Assembly: GCA_902797985.1 (NCBI GenBank)
Contig: CADBUZ010000003.1
Coordinates: 62,001 to 126,000, forward strand
Direction of reading: 5' to 3'
Source: an uncultured bacterium
Lineage (GTDB): Bacteria > Cyanobacteriota > Vampirovibrionia > Gastranaerophilales > Gastranaerophilaceae
DNA length: 64,000 nt
Part shown: in pieces, positions 16,819-25,090 of the stretch
How the letters are laid out: every line of letters begins with the position of its first letter
Position numbering within the stretch: the first letter of the stretch is position 1
Translations under genes and position numbers: made by a program
The notes under the pieces: model-generated
Seen by the model: only the letters and a program-made list of their open reading frames with translations
What the model was told of the DNA's origin: nothing
Databases searched by the model: none

Positions 16819-17565
16819 ATGAAGAAGGGTTTTATTTCACTGTTGTTGATATTTGCAATGTTTGTTTTTGGAATTTGTAATAGCGCATATTCTGCTGAAC
16901 AAGAAAAAGGATATGTTTCTGTGAATACTTCTTCTGAGTTAGAGCTCGTGCCTGATGTTGTTGATTTTAGTGTGGAAATAGTAACAACTTCAAAAGAATC
17001 TATGGCTAAAGCCGTTGCCGATAATAAAAAAATATCAGGAAAAGTATATGAAGATTTGAAAAAATCAATAGATACAACAAAAGGTGATAGTATAAAAACT
17101 TCAAATTATAATACAACTCCTGTTTACAGATACAATAACAACAAACGTGTATTAGATTATTATCAAGTTACTAATAATGTAAATATACATACAAAAAAAA
17201 TATCAGAAGTTGGAAAAATGTTGGATACAGCAACTCAAGATGGCGCTACTTCAGTTAATAATGTTTCTTATTCTGTTTCTAAATATGATTCAGAATGCAA
17301 TAAGTTGTTGGCAGAAACTGCTAAAAAAGCAAAACAACAAGCTGAAACAATTGCAGCTTCAGTAGGTTCCGAAATACTCGGAGTAAAATCTATCGACGGT
17401 TCTTGTTCCTTATCTTCCAGAAATGTCATGCCAAGAATGATGTTGATGTCAAAATCAGCTGCTTTAGGTGCTGTAAATGAAATGACTGCTGATTCAGGTG
17501 TTAATATAGAAGTCGGCACTATGAAGTTATATGCACGTGTAAATGCATTTTTCTATCTTAAGTAA
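16819..17565 (+). CDS. SIMPL-domain (DUF541) exported protein
   Basis: The open frame begins at ATG 16807, but GGAGG at 16809-16813 sits 5 nt before ATG 16819, which is the likely start (248 aa). A signal peptide (FISLLLIFAMFVFGI, cleavage near AYSA) is followed by the SIMPL/DUF541 fold: VSVNTSSELELVPDVVDFSVEIVT, the internal S(V)S(K)Y segment and an Ala/Lys-rich helix AETAKKAKQQAETIA. Such proteins are periplasmic or outer-membrane associated and of uncertain function. Single gene with a terminator after it. Confidence 0.88.
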   Translation: MKKGFISLLLIFAMFVFGICNSAYSAEQEKGYVSVNTSSELELVPDVVDFSVEIVTTSKESMAKAVADNKKISGKVYEDLKKSIDTTKGDSIKTSNYNTTPVYRYNNNKRVLDYYQVTNNVNIHTKKISEVGKMLDTATQDGATSVNNVSYSVSKYDSECNKLLAETAKKAKQQAETIAASVGSEILGVKSIDGSCSLSSRNVMPRMMLMSKSAALGAVNEMTADSGVNIEVGTMKLYARVNAFFYLK

Positions 17566-17587
17566 TTTCCTATATTTAAGCAAAAAA

Positions 17588-17619
17588 AAACCACTCTGAA
17601 GAGCGGTTTGGAATTTTTT
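17588..17619 (+). terminator. rho-independent terminator
   Basis: AAACCACTC, loop TGAA, GAGCGGTTT (one mismatch), followed by GGAATTTTTT. It ends the SIMPL-domain gene. Confidence 0.75.
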
Positions 17620-17926
17620 GTGTAATTCCTCGTGTGTAGAAGGTTAGTGTGTGTAGGTTGTGTGTATGAAAGGTTTTTAATAAACTTGTTTATGTCTTAC
17701 TCTTATATAAAGTATTTTTGTATATACAAATTGCATAACTAATATATATTTGTTACAAAAATTAATAATTCGGATGAATATTAATATATATAAATTCGCT
17801 TTTATTCAGTAATAACAGCATAGTTGTTTAATTAAATATTTCTTCATAAATCTTTATAGAAAATGAACAATTATATGATTTTATCGTTAAATAGATGTAA
17901 GAATATATTTTTATAAGGAAAGCCTC
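17620..17926. other. intergenic region, nothing further recognised
   Basis: AT-rich, with a GT-rich stretch (17640-17670). It must contain the promoter of the 17927 gene, but no convincing pair of boxes was singled out. A minus-strand open frame of 67 codons overlaps it and has no ribosome site. Confidence 0.4.
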
Positions 17927-18577
17927 ATGAAAAAATTTGTTATTGTTTTGTGTTTGTTTATGATTAGTATGCCTGTTATGGCAAAGGAATTTTTGTATAA
18001 AAATCAACCTATAAATGGTATAAATGCACAAGTCAGACGAGATAATTATAATGATTATGTATCAATTCCATCGAAACAAAAATTTGATATAACAAGAGCT
18101 TTTTTGGGGTTAACAACAGCTAGTGCTATTGCACTTCCTGCATTGTTGTTTGATCCGTATGTCGTTAAAATTGATAATGTTAGTTATGTATTAGTGAAAG
18201 ATAGAGCGGATAAAAATTGGAGTCAGCAGGATTTGTTAGGAATAGATGATCCTAAAGCTAACAGATTTGAATCATTGATAGCTTTAAATTCAGATGGTGA
18301 TTATTCAAAAGTGACTTCTGATGAATTAAGAAAAGCCGGTATAAGATTTGTTAGAGTCGATTCAAAAGGGGCTTTATTAGTGAATGACCGTACAAAAGAC
18401 TTTAGCTTGAACAAAATAGATTATATTGATATAATTAATCTTAAAAGAACCGCAAATAGCGAGTCTACAGGTATTTTTGGACACTTTAATGTATATCTCA
18501 AAAATTCTAAAAATAGAATGGTCGTTGGTAATGTAACTTACGATACTAACGAAAAAATACAGGTTTTATTTAAATAA
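17927..18577 (+). CDS. exported protein of unknown family
   Basis: 216 aa with a signal peptide (FVIVLCLFMISMPVMA, cleavage after MAK or VMA) and a second hydrophobic stretch (LTTASAIALPALLFD, about residues 64-80) that may anchor it. AAGGAAAG lies upstream of the ATG. The rest is mixed alpha/beta with no motif I recognise. It is followed after 14 bp by the 18592 gene and then the vWA gene, so the three probably form one unit devoted to an envelope task. Confidence 0.7.
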   Translation: MKKFVIVLCLFMISMPVMAKEFLYKNQPINGINAQVRRDNYNDYVSIPSKQKFDITRAFLGLTTASAIALPALLFDPYVVKIDNVSYVLVKDRADKNWSQQDLLGIDDPKANRFESLIALNSDGDYSKVTSDELRKAGIRFVRVDSKGALLVNDRTKDFSLNKIDYIDIINLKRTANSESTGIFGHFNVYLKNSKNRMVVGNVTYDTNEKIQVLFK

Positions 18578-18591
18578 AACGGAGAGAATCT

Positions 18592-19407
18592 TTGAAAAAA
18601 TTTTTATGTATTATATTAGCCTCATTTTTAATTATTTCGCAAGCTACTCCTGTATTTGCCGAATACTATGATTTTAGTGACGAAGCGCAAGAAAAATTTG
18701 ACAGACAGGAAGCTTTGAAAAATTCAAGAAACAATAAACAACAAGGCGTTATTGAAATAAAAGCTAATCCGCAACTTGAAAAGGTGAAACGAAAAGAACA
18801 AAAATTTCAAACCTATGAACAAAAAGATATATATGAACTTGATAAAAGAACTATGACAGGTTCTGTAATGACTGTTCCAAAAGGCGAATCTTTCGATGCT
18901 ATTTTGCAGTCCTCAATCAGTTCAGACAGTCTTGCTGAAAATGATACTATTGCAGCTACACTTTGCACGGACTGGTATTATGATGGAATATTAATTGCTC
19001 CGCAGGGCAGTGTTCTCTACGGACACGCAACAGATATAAAAAAAGCAGGGTATGCTTATTCTAATGGTAAGCTTGCGATGACTTTTGATGAGATATTAAC
19101 TCCTGCAGGTGATAGAATAAAGCTATCTTCTAATAAAGTTTATATTGATATTAAAGAAAGTAAACGAGGTTTAAAAATAGCAGGAAATGTTGTAATAGGT
19201 GCTGTTGGCGGTTTAGTAACAGGTGTGCTTTATTCTTTAATTTCACGTGGTGACGTTGCAGGCGGACTTGCAATCGGTTCTGCTATAGGGGCTGCCGGTG
19301 GGGTTGTTTCTGCTGTCGCTCATAAGGGCGAAGCTGTCGAAGTGCCTGCAGGAACTGTTATTACTGTTAGGTTGGTTCAACCTGTTGAGGTTGTACCATA
19401 TAATTAA
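18592..19407 (+). CDS. exported glycine-zipper protein, unknown function
   Basis: Starts at TTG 18592 with GGAGAG 5 nt upstream; the 271-aa product opens with a clear signal peptide (FLCIILASFLIISQATPVFA). After a charged linker rich in Gln/Lys comes a beta-rich region (residues about 95-190) with PQGSVLYGHAT, and a glycine-zipper-like hydrophobic segment (GAVGGLVTGVLYSLI and GGLAIGSAIGAAGGV). The end PAGTVITVRLVQPVEV resembles the last strands of VirB10/TrbI-like barrels. That resemblance is by eye only and there is no secretion system nearby. Confidence 0.7.
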   Translation: MKKFLCIILASFLIISQATPVFAEYYDFSDEAQEKFDRQEALKNSRNNKQQGVIEIKANPQLEKVKRKEQKFQTYEQKDIYELDKRTMTGSVMTVPKGESFDAILQSSISSDSLAENDTIAATLCTDWYYDGILIAPQGSVLYGHATDIKKAGYAYSNGKLAMTFDEILTPAGDRIKLSSNKVYIDIKESKRGLKIAGNVVIGAVGGLVTGVLYSLISRGDVAGGLAIGSAIGAAGGVVSAVAHKGEAVEVPAGTVITVRLVQPVEVVPYN

Positions 19408-19451
19408 AAGTATGGTATTATTAAATAAGAATAGATATAATTGAGGATATT

Positions 19452-20120
19452 ATGAATAAAAGATTGATAACATTAGGAATAGTAATATTACTTGCATGTA
19501 TAGTTGTTAAACTTATTTGGGCAGGTCTTAAAAATATAAAAGTTGATGATTTTCATCCTGCAGCAGTTATGTTTGTTGTAGATTCTTCTGCTTCTAACCA
19601 AGCAAGTTTACAAAGTCAAAAAAAATTCCTTAAACAAATGTGTGCGCAACTTGATCCTGAAGATCAAATAAAGATTATCAAAGTTTCTCAGGATGCATAT
19701 ATTATATATGAAGGTTCTCCTCAAAATTCCGGCGGAATAACAAAATCTATGGAGGCGTTTACACAATATGCGCCTGAAGATAAGGGTACTGCATATGGTG
19801 ATGGTGTTAAAAAGGCGCTTTCTTATGCTCTATCTATGAAAAAAGATGGTTATGTCCCTGCTGTTGTTATTATGGGTGATTTGGAAAATGAAGGCGCTTC
19901 TGATAAACAAATAGATTGGAATACTTTACCTGAAAATATTAAAAATGTGAAAAAATATGCACCTGATATTGCATTTATGTTCTTATATGCACATCCGCAA
20001 AAATTGGATATGGTTAAAGAAAAATTGGGTGGGATTTTAGGGGAAAGTAAACTTGTCCTTGCCCCTGAACAAAACGTTGACAAAGCTTTAAGAAAATTTA
20101 TTAATGCAATTGGCAGATAA
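19452..20120 (+). CDS. membrane-anchored von Willebrand factor A domain protein
   Basis: 222 aa: an N-terminal membrane segment (LITLGIVILLACIVVKLIW) and then a vWA domain with the metal-ion-dependent adhesion site DSSAS (about residues 44-48), followed by a Thr in the KGTAYGDG region and the acidic DLENEG site. Such domains bind protein partners through a divalent ion. TTGAGGA precedes the ATG. It ends 2 bp before the stop of the convergent 20123 gene. Confidence 0.78.
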   Translation: MNKRLITLGIVILLACIVVKLIWAGLKNIKVDDFHPAAVMFVVDSSASNQASLQSQKKFLKQMCAQLDPEDQIKIIKVSQDAYIIYEGSPQNSGGITKSMEAFTQYAPEDKGTAYGDGVKKALSYALSMKKDGYVPAVVIMGDLENEGASDKQIDWNTLPENIKNVKKYAPDIAFMFLYAHPQKLDMVKEKLGGILGESKLVLAPEQNVDKALRKFINAIGR

Positions 20121-20122
20121 AA

Positions 20123-20980
20123 TTATAATCCTAATGCAGATTTCCATTTTTGCATTTGTTCCGGTGTTAGAATTTCCCAAAAAGGTCTATCTGTTTTTTC
20201 ATTGTTTTTAAATGCATAAGATTGGACATTCCATTCAGGGCTTTCGTTAGGTTTAAGACTTGCTTTTCTGAATGTTCTTACTGTATCATCACCTAATTTC
20301 ATTGTGCGGATTAAAACAGTTTCTTCATCTGCTGCCCCATTATCGTTTTTAATATACTTGTGCTTTCTAAATTCTGTTAATCCATTTTTTTCTTCTTTTG
20401 AAATGGTTGTTTCTTCAATAGGGCTCTTTGTTCCGATGGTTGGTTGTTCTTTCCCATATTTTTCTATAATTAAATCACCTGTTTTTATGTCATGTCTTTT
20501 TACTTTATGAATTTCCCAAGCTCCGTTTTCTGCTGGAACATTAACCGTATATCCTTTGTTAACAAAATTGATTTGTTTTTCCGGATTTGCATTTTTATCA
20601 TAAATATAAACTGTTCTGTTTGAACCTTCGCCTAATGTAATAGTAGTTTTACCGTTTTTTAATTTGTTTATTTTTTTAGGAGCATCTTTATAGATACCTT
20701 CATTAAAGCTTTCTATAATTTTTTCCATTTTTTGTTGTACGTTTTCAGTAGCTTCTTTTCCTTTTTTAGCAATATCAGGCTTTACAATTTGTTTCCCGCT
20801 CTTACCTTTTGTTGCTATATATATGCCGATTGATGCCAATGCTGCAAGTCCAACAAGTCCGACTCCTATGGCAGTTTTTGATATGTTTTTCTTGGTTGTT
20901 TGTTGTGTTTGTTTGTTCTTATCAACATTATTATTGGTATTTACGTTATTTGTTGAAAGATTAATCGCACTAACCGTCAT
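20123..20980 (-). CDS. single-pass membrane protein of unknown family
   Basis: 285 aa. An Asn/Gln/Thr/Lys-rich N-terminus of about 32 residues leads into one hydrophobic segment (AIGVGLVGLAALASIGIYIAT), then a soluble part of about 225 residues rich in Lys and Thr with regular short beta stretches (e.g. KTTITLGEGSNRTVYIYD). No enzyme motif seen. The low-complexity N-terminus before the membrane span recalls the other unknown proteins at 47399 and 58323. Confidence 0.65.
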   Translation of the reverse strand: MTVSAINLSTNNVNTNNNVDKNKQTQQTTKKNISKTAIGVGLVGLAALASIGIYIATKGKSGKQIVKPDIAKKGKEATENVQQKMEKIIESFNEGIYKDAPKKINKLKNGKTTITLGEGSNRTVYIYDKNANPEKQINFVNKGYTVNVPAENGAWEIHKVKRHDIKTGDLIIEKYGKEQPTIGTKSPIEETTISKEEKNGLTEFRKHKYIKNDNGAADEETVLIRTMKLGDDTVRTFRKASLKPNESPEWNVQSYAFKNNEKTDRPFWEILTPEQMQKWKSALGL

Positions 20981-21093
20981 AAATTAACTCCATATTACCA
21001 CTTATATATAATAAAACTGAAAATAGCTTAAATTTGTCAGTTTTGAGTATATTATTAAGATATTTTAATATCTTTTTTATGTAAAATTAAATT

Positions 21094-21123
21094 TTGACAA
21101 GTTGGCAAAAAATATCATAAAAT
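21094..21123 (+). promoter_or_regulatory. promoter of the FHA-like membrane protein gene
   Basis: Consensus TTGACA, 18-nt spacer, TAAAAT; an alternative -10 TATAAT lies at 21123-21128. Transcription from here would start near 21130, after the TTG at 21102, supporting the ATG at 21162. Confidence 0.65.
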
Positions 21124-21161
21124 ATAATCATAAGTTTATTAAGTTTGAGAAGGGTAAAAAT

Positions 21162-22679
21162 ATGATAATTACATTAATATCTAAAAATAATGAAAAAACT
21201 TTTACTGATAAAGAAATTATAAATATCGGTTCAAATCCTGATTGTGATTTTGTAGTTGATATTGGTTCAAAACTTGTTTTGACACTTCAATGTGATAATC
21301 AAAATAATAAATGTTCTTTATTGAATACTTTTAATAACCAAAATATTTTGTTTAAGGGTAAACCATTAGCTCAAAGAACAGAAATAGATAAGGTTTGTAA
21401 GCTTATGTCCGGATTGAACGATGAGTTTATTTCTATAAAAATTACAGAACAACAAACATACTCTGCTAGTCCTATTGAGGAGAAAAAAGCTGAAATAGAA
21501 AAATCAAGAGTTGCTGTTATTAAGAAAACAGGTTATGTGATAAATGACTTAAAAACTAAACTTACTTTAAATTATAGAGCATCAATATTTTTACATATCG
21601 CTATGTTCTTAACATCATTGGTTAGTGGATTTGGTGTTGCTAATTACTTAACTGGATTAGAAATTGAAGAAACTAAAAACTTTATTCATCTTCCTACCAA
21701 TATAAAAATTTTGGTAGCATTTACTCTTGTTGTTTATGGTTTATGTTTAATTCTTAAACAAGGTGTTTATCTTTATTTCCAAAATAAAGAAAAAACTACT
21801 CCTGTATCAGCAACCGCTCAAGGATTTATGCTTGTTTCATCAAGTTTGTTTTTTATTGCAATCTATATGATTAATTTACTTTATTATATCAATATAAATA
21901 TTATATTTGCACTGCTAGTTTCAATATTCTTCATAGGTTTAACCGTTATTGTTGCTATGGCTTGCGGATATTTTAAATATACTGGTCATAAAATGGCATA
22001 TTCTCTTGATCAAAATGAATATAGAGAAGATTTTGAAGCTGTTTTAAATGATTACAGACAATGGATTGAAAAATATATTAACTCAATGAGTAATACAAAA
22101 CTTTCTAATATTAAAGACAGATTATTTAACTTGCAGTTAAAATCAGTCGGTGAAACAATATTAGGATTTATTACAGCACCATTTTTGGCATATGGTGTAT
22201 CAAATACTTTAGCAACATGTTTCCCTGAAGCTGCAGGATGGATTAGAGTTTCCGGATTGAGATTCAGCCCTGTATTTTTGGTACTTGCTACGTTTATGAT
22301 TATTTTTGCATTCTTTGCTTTTGTAAATGCATTTTTCACCGTTAGAAAAATTCAAGGCTCGAATGTTATTAAACAAGACGGGTTTAGTAATTATTTAACG
22401 CATGGTGTTGATATCTACGGTATTCAAGGTGTCAGAAAATTAGAAAGCGAAAAAACTCGCTCTCTTGTTATTGGTTGTGCAATTATATTGATTGAATTTA
22501 CAATGAATACTTCTTATTTCTTTGGTGAAATAGGTGGTGATCTTCAAGGTATTTTCTTGAGTGTGGTGGCGGCTCTTGTTCCTACAGCTTTACTAATCGC
22601 TGAAACTTATATGTTAAGTCAGACTAAATTTGATATTTATGCGTCTGAAGAATTAGTTGCAAAAATTGACAAAGATTAG
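21162..22679 (+). CDS. FHA-like domain plus multi-pass membrane protein
   Basis: The frame is open from TTG 21102, but the promoter and GAGAAGGG 7 nt before ATG 21162 indicate a 505-aa product. The first roughly 95 residues (IINIGSNPDCDFVVD...) look like a Forkhead-associated phosphothreonine-binding fold. Then follow at least eight hydrophobic segments, e.g. SIFLHIAMFLTSLVSG, ILVAFTLVVYGLCLI, IIFALLVSIFFIGLTV and FLVLATFMIIFAFFAF. A cytosolic FHA sensor on a membrane body suggests control by Ser/Thr phosphorylation. No transporter family recognised. Confidence 0.65.
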   Translation: MIITLISKNNEKTFTDKEIINIGSNPDCDFVVDIGSKLVLTLQCDNQNNKCSLLNTFNNQNILFKGKPLAQRTEIDKVCKLMSGLNDEFISIKITEQQTYSASPIEEKKAEIEKSRVAVIKKTGYVINDLKTKLTLNYRASIFLHIAMFLTSLVSGFGVANYLTGLEIEETKNFIHLPTNIKILVAFTLVVYGLCLILKQGVYLYFQNKEKTTPVSATAQGFMLVSSSLFFIAIYMINLLYYININIIFALLVSIFFIGLTVIVAMACGYFKYTGHKMAYSLDQNEYREDFEAVLNDYRQWIEKYINSMSNTKLSNIKDRLFNLQLKSVGETILGFITAPFLAYGVSNTLATCFPEAAGWIRVSGLRFSPVFLVLATFMIIFAFFAFVNAFFTVRKIQGSNVIKQDGFSNYLTHGVDIYGIQGVRKLESEKTRSLVIGCAIILIEFTMNTSYFFGEIGGDLQGIFLSVVAALVPTALLIAETYMLSQTKFDIYASEELVAKIDKD

Positions 22680-22744
22680 AACTTAAGTGTATCGGGATAA
22701 TTTATTGTTTCTAACATTAAGAAAGAAAGTAGTATTTATTTGTA

Positions 22745-23557
22745 ATGCAAAATATTAAATTCATAACATTATTAATATTTGTTTTATTGACAACATTATA
22801 TATAATTGCGGTAAAACCGGAAATGCATAAACAGGCCATTATTACCGATTCAAATTATGAATTTGTTGAAATAGGTACTCCTAATTCCGAACTTCCTTTG
22901 TCAAATCAAAATATAGCGGTGTCACCTGTTTCTAATGAAACTGCAAAAATTGATGTTAAAAATGTTTCTGATAAAAATATCTCTCAGCAAACTGTTAAAT
23001 CTAATGTAACTTATGAAAAACCACAAAAACAAATAAAACAAGCTGAGCCTAAAAAGGTTGCAAAAACAATAGAACAAAAGCCGAAAGAGCAAAAACGAAA
23101 TGTTACGCCAAAACATGAGAAACCTGTTAAAATTGAAGCTCCAAGAACTGTTGAAATAGAGCAAAAGCAAAATATTTCTCAACCAATAAAGCCGATTTTA
23201 ACTGAGCAGGAAGAAATTATTGCGTGGAACAGATGGAGAAGCAGACTCCAAAATCAAGTAATGATGGATTCAAAAATATATGCTCCATTAGGTACTGTTT
23301 TTAAATTTTCTTTCACTGCGGATAAATATGGGAATATGTCAAATGTAAAAGTTTGGTCAACAAATCCTTCTTATTCAAATTATGCCGTTAAAGTTATCAA
23401 GCCTGTTCTTATGAGTTATAGAAATAAACCAATACTTAATTTTCCGGAGGGGACAAAAAGAATTATTGTAAATGTAGATGGTGGTTTTACAATCTCAACA
23501 ACTTCAAGATATAGCAGTCCTTCTGATTATCATGATTATGAAAAAGTTAAAAGATAA
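22745..23557 (+). CDS. TonB/TolA-like periplasm-spanning protein
   Basis: The 270-aa protein has the three-part build of TonB/TolA: an N-terminal membrane anchor (ITLLIFVLLTTLYIIAV), a Lys/Pro/Gln-rich linker (about residues 85-150), and a C-terminal domain of about 110 residues beginning WNRWRSRLQNQV with the spaced pattern FSFTADKYGNMSNVKVW...VKVIKPVL seen in TonB C-terminal folds. TonB carries proton-motive energy to outer-membrane receptors; TolA supports envelope constriction. No ExbB/D or TolQ/R pair is nearby, so the choice is open. The ribosome site is weak. Confidence 0.6.
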   Translation: MQNIKFITLLIFVLLTTLYIIAVKPEMHKQAIITDSNYEFVEIGTPNSELPLSNQNIAVSPVSNETAKIDVKNVSDKNISQQTVKSNVTYEKPQKQIKQAEPKKVAKTIEQKPKEQKRNVTPKHEKPVKIEAPRTVEIEQKQNISQPIKPILTEQEEIIAWNRWRSRLQNQVMMDSKIYAPLGTVFKFSFTADKYGNMSNVKVWSTNPSYSNYAVKVIKPVLMSYRNKPILNFPEGTKRIIVNVDGGFTISTTSRYSSPSDYHDYEKVKR

Positions 23558-23569
23558 AATTTTTCTAAT

Positions 23570-23600
23570 AAAAAAGAGCCGGCTGTTTGCCGACTCTCTT
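23570..23600 (-). terminator. terminator of the 23620 gene, perhaps bidirectional
   Basis: On the minus strand GAGTCGGC, a short loop, GCCGGCTC (one mismatch), then TTTTTT. It lies between convergent genes and could also end the TonB-like gene, although the T-run on the plus strand is poor. Confidence 0.75.
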
Positions 23601-23619
23601 ATATTATCTAGTTGAATGA

Positions 23620-24444
23620 TTAGAATTTTACTCTAACACCGCCGCCTGCATTAGCACCGAAGATTGGGTCGATACCACCGTTTGCGAATGCTGTAACGTT
23701 TTCTCCACCGCCTTCAATTTCTCCGTTGCATACAAATTTGAATTGTTTGCCAGGTTCTACGTTTTTAACATCATCTTTAAAGTATGTTTTGTATGCTGCA
23801 CCTGCTTCAGCTTTTGCACCAATTCTTCCGCCGTTTGCGAATTTATGGTGGAATCTAACACCTGCTGTAGCTTGTGGTGTTAAAATACCATAGTGGTCAG
23901 TACCTACAAGTCTTTTTACTGTACAATCTGCACCACCTTTTAATGCTAAATCAACATCTTTTGATACAGGGAATAATTTTGAATAGAAAGCACCTGTTGA
24001 CATGAATGATTCTTTACCTTTTGATGAGTACATTGCACGTGCTTCATATAAGTTGTTGCTTTTTTCTACAGCACCGTCAAGTCTGTAACCGATAGATGGA
24101 CCATATTGGCTGCCAAATACACCACCGCCTATAGAAATGTCTGCACCTTTTTTCTTAACAGGTAATGGCATTGTTTTTCCTGCTTCGGCATATTCTAAAG
24201 TTCCGTCAGCGATTTTTCCGCCTTTTACGTTACCTTTGAAATGACCGTTATATTTTTTGAATACATATGTTTTTGCATCTGATGCCATTGTGTCTAATGT
24301 GCTTTTTGCAGCTTTTGCTGTATCCCCAACAACAATCTTTTCTGCTGATTTTACAATATTACTTGCTTGCGCAGATGCTTTTCCTGCCATCATTGATAAT
24401 GGTAAAGCTACTGCCAATGTTTTCAAACCTCTTACTACGTTCAT
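23620..24444 (-). CDS. small outer-membrane beta-barrel-like protein
   Basis: The frame extends upstream, but GGAGG lies 10 nt before ATG 24444, giving a 274-aa product with a signal peptide (LAVALPLSMMAGKASAQA). An Ala/Lys-rich helical segment follows, then alternating Gly-rich beta-strand sequence (about residues 105-274). The last residue is Phe (GGGVRVKF), the usual end of Gram-negative outer-membrane barrels. No specific family recognised. Confidence 0.65.
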   Translation of the reverse strand: MNVVRGLKTLAVALPLSMMAGKASAQASNIVKSAEKIVVGDTAKAAKSTLDTMASDAKTYVFKKYNGHFKGNVKGGKIADGTLEYAEAGKTMPLPVKKKGADISIGGGVFGSQYGPSIGYRLDGAVEKSNNLYEARAMYSSKGKESFMSTGAFYSKLFPVSKDVDLALKGGADCTVKRLVGTDHYGILTPQATAGVRFHHKFANGGRIGAKAEAGAAYKTYFKDDVKNVEPGKQFKFVCNGEIEGGGENVTAFANGGIDPIFGANAGGGVRVKF

Positions 24445-24586
24445 TATTTCTTTTCCTCCATTTTCTTTTTCTCTTTGCTGGTATGAACTTATGTTTGCTA
24501 TAACATGTGTAAAAATATTTTTTGTCACTTTGTTAAACATGTATTTACAAAACTTTACCATGCGAGAAAAAATCCCATATTGACTG

Positions 24587-24592
24587 TATCAT
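24587..24592 (+). promoter_or_regulatory. -10 element of rnhA
   Basis: TATCAT ends 6 nt before the ATG at 24599. There is no clear -35 box and no Shine-Dalgarno ahead of this ATG. Confidence 0.35.
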
Positions 24593-24598
24593 GTAATT

Positions 24599-25090
24599 AT
24601 GGGAGAGATGAATAAGCCTTTAGTTGATATATATACAGACGGTGCATGTAGTGGTAATCCCGGTAAAGGTGGTTATGGTGTTGTCCTAAGGTTTAAAAAA
24701 TCTAATGGGGAATATGTTTCAAAGGAATTATCTGAAGGGTTTGAAACGACTACAAATAACAGAATGGAGCTTTTAGCTGCAATCGTTGGTTTAGAATCTC
24801 TAAAAAAACCATGCAAAATCACATTAACTTCTGATAGTAAATATTTGATAGATGCTATAGAAAAAAAATGGCTTGATAGTTGGATTTCTAAAGGTTGGAA
24901 AACTGCATCAAAACAGCCTGTTAAAAATGTGGATTTGTGGAAAAGGCTTATTGATGCCATGAAACCTCATGAGATTGATTTTGTGTGGGTAAAAGGGCAT
25001 GCAGGGCATGAGTTTAATGAAATATGCGACAGATTGGCAGTTAATGCATATAACGGTGATTCGTTAAAACAGGATATTGGATTTGAATAA
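24599..25090 (+). CDS. rnhA: ribonuclease HI
   Basis: RNase HI cuts the RNA strand of RNA-DNA hybrids (R-loops, primers). The 163-aa protein has all catalytic carboxylates: Asp in YTDGACSGNPG, Glu in RMELLA, Asp in LTSDSKYLIDA and the C-terminal Asp in CDRLA, plus the catalytic-loop His in VKGHAGH. Full length for the family. A second in-frame ATG at 24608 is possible, but the purine run is too close to it. The mutL ATG follows directly on the stop codon. Confidence 0.95.
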   Translation: MGEMNKPLVDIYTDGACSGNPGKGGYGVVLRFKKSNGEYVSKELSEGFETTTNNRMELLAAIVGLESLKKPCKITLTSDSKYLIDAIEKKWLDSWISKGWKTASKQPVKNVDLWKRLIDAMKPHEIDFVWVKGHAGHEFNEICDRLAVNAYNGDSLKQDIGFE

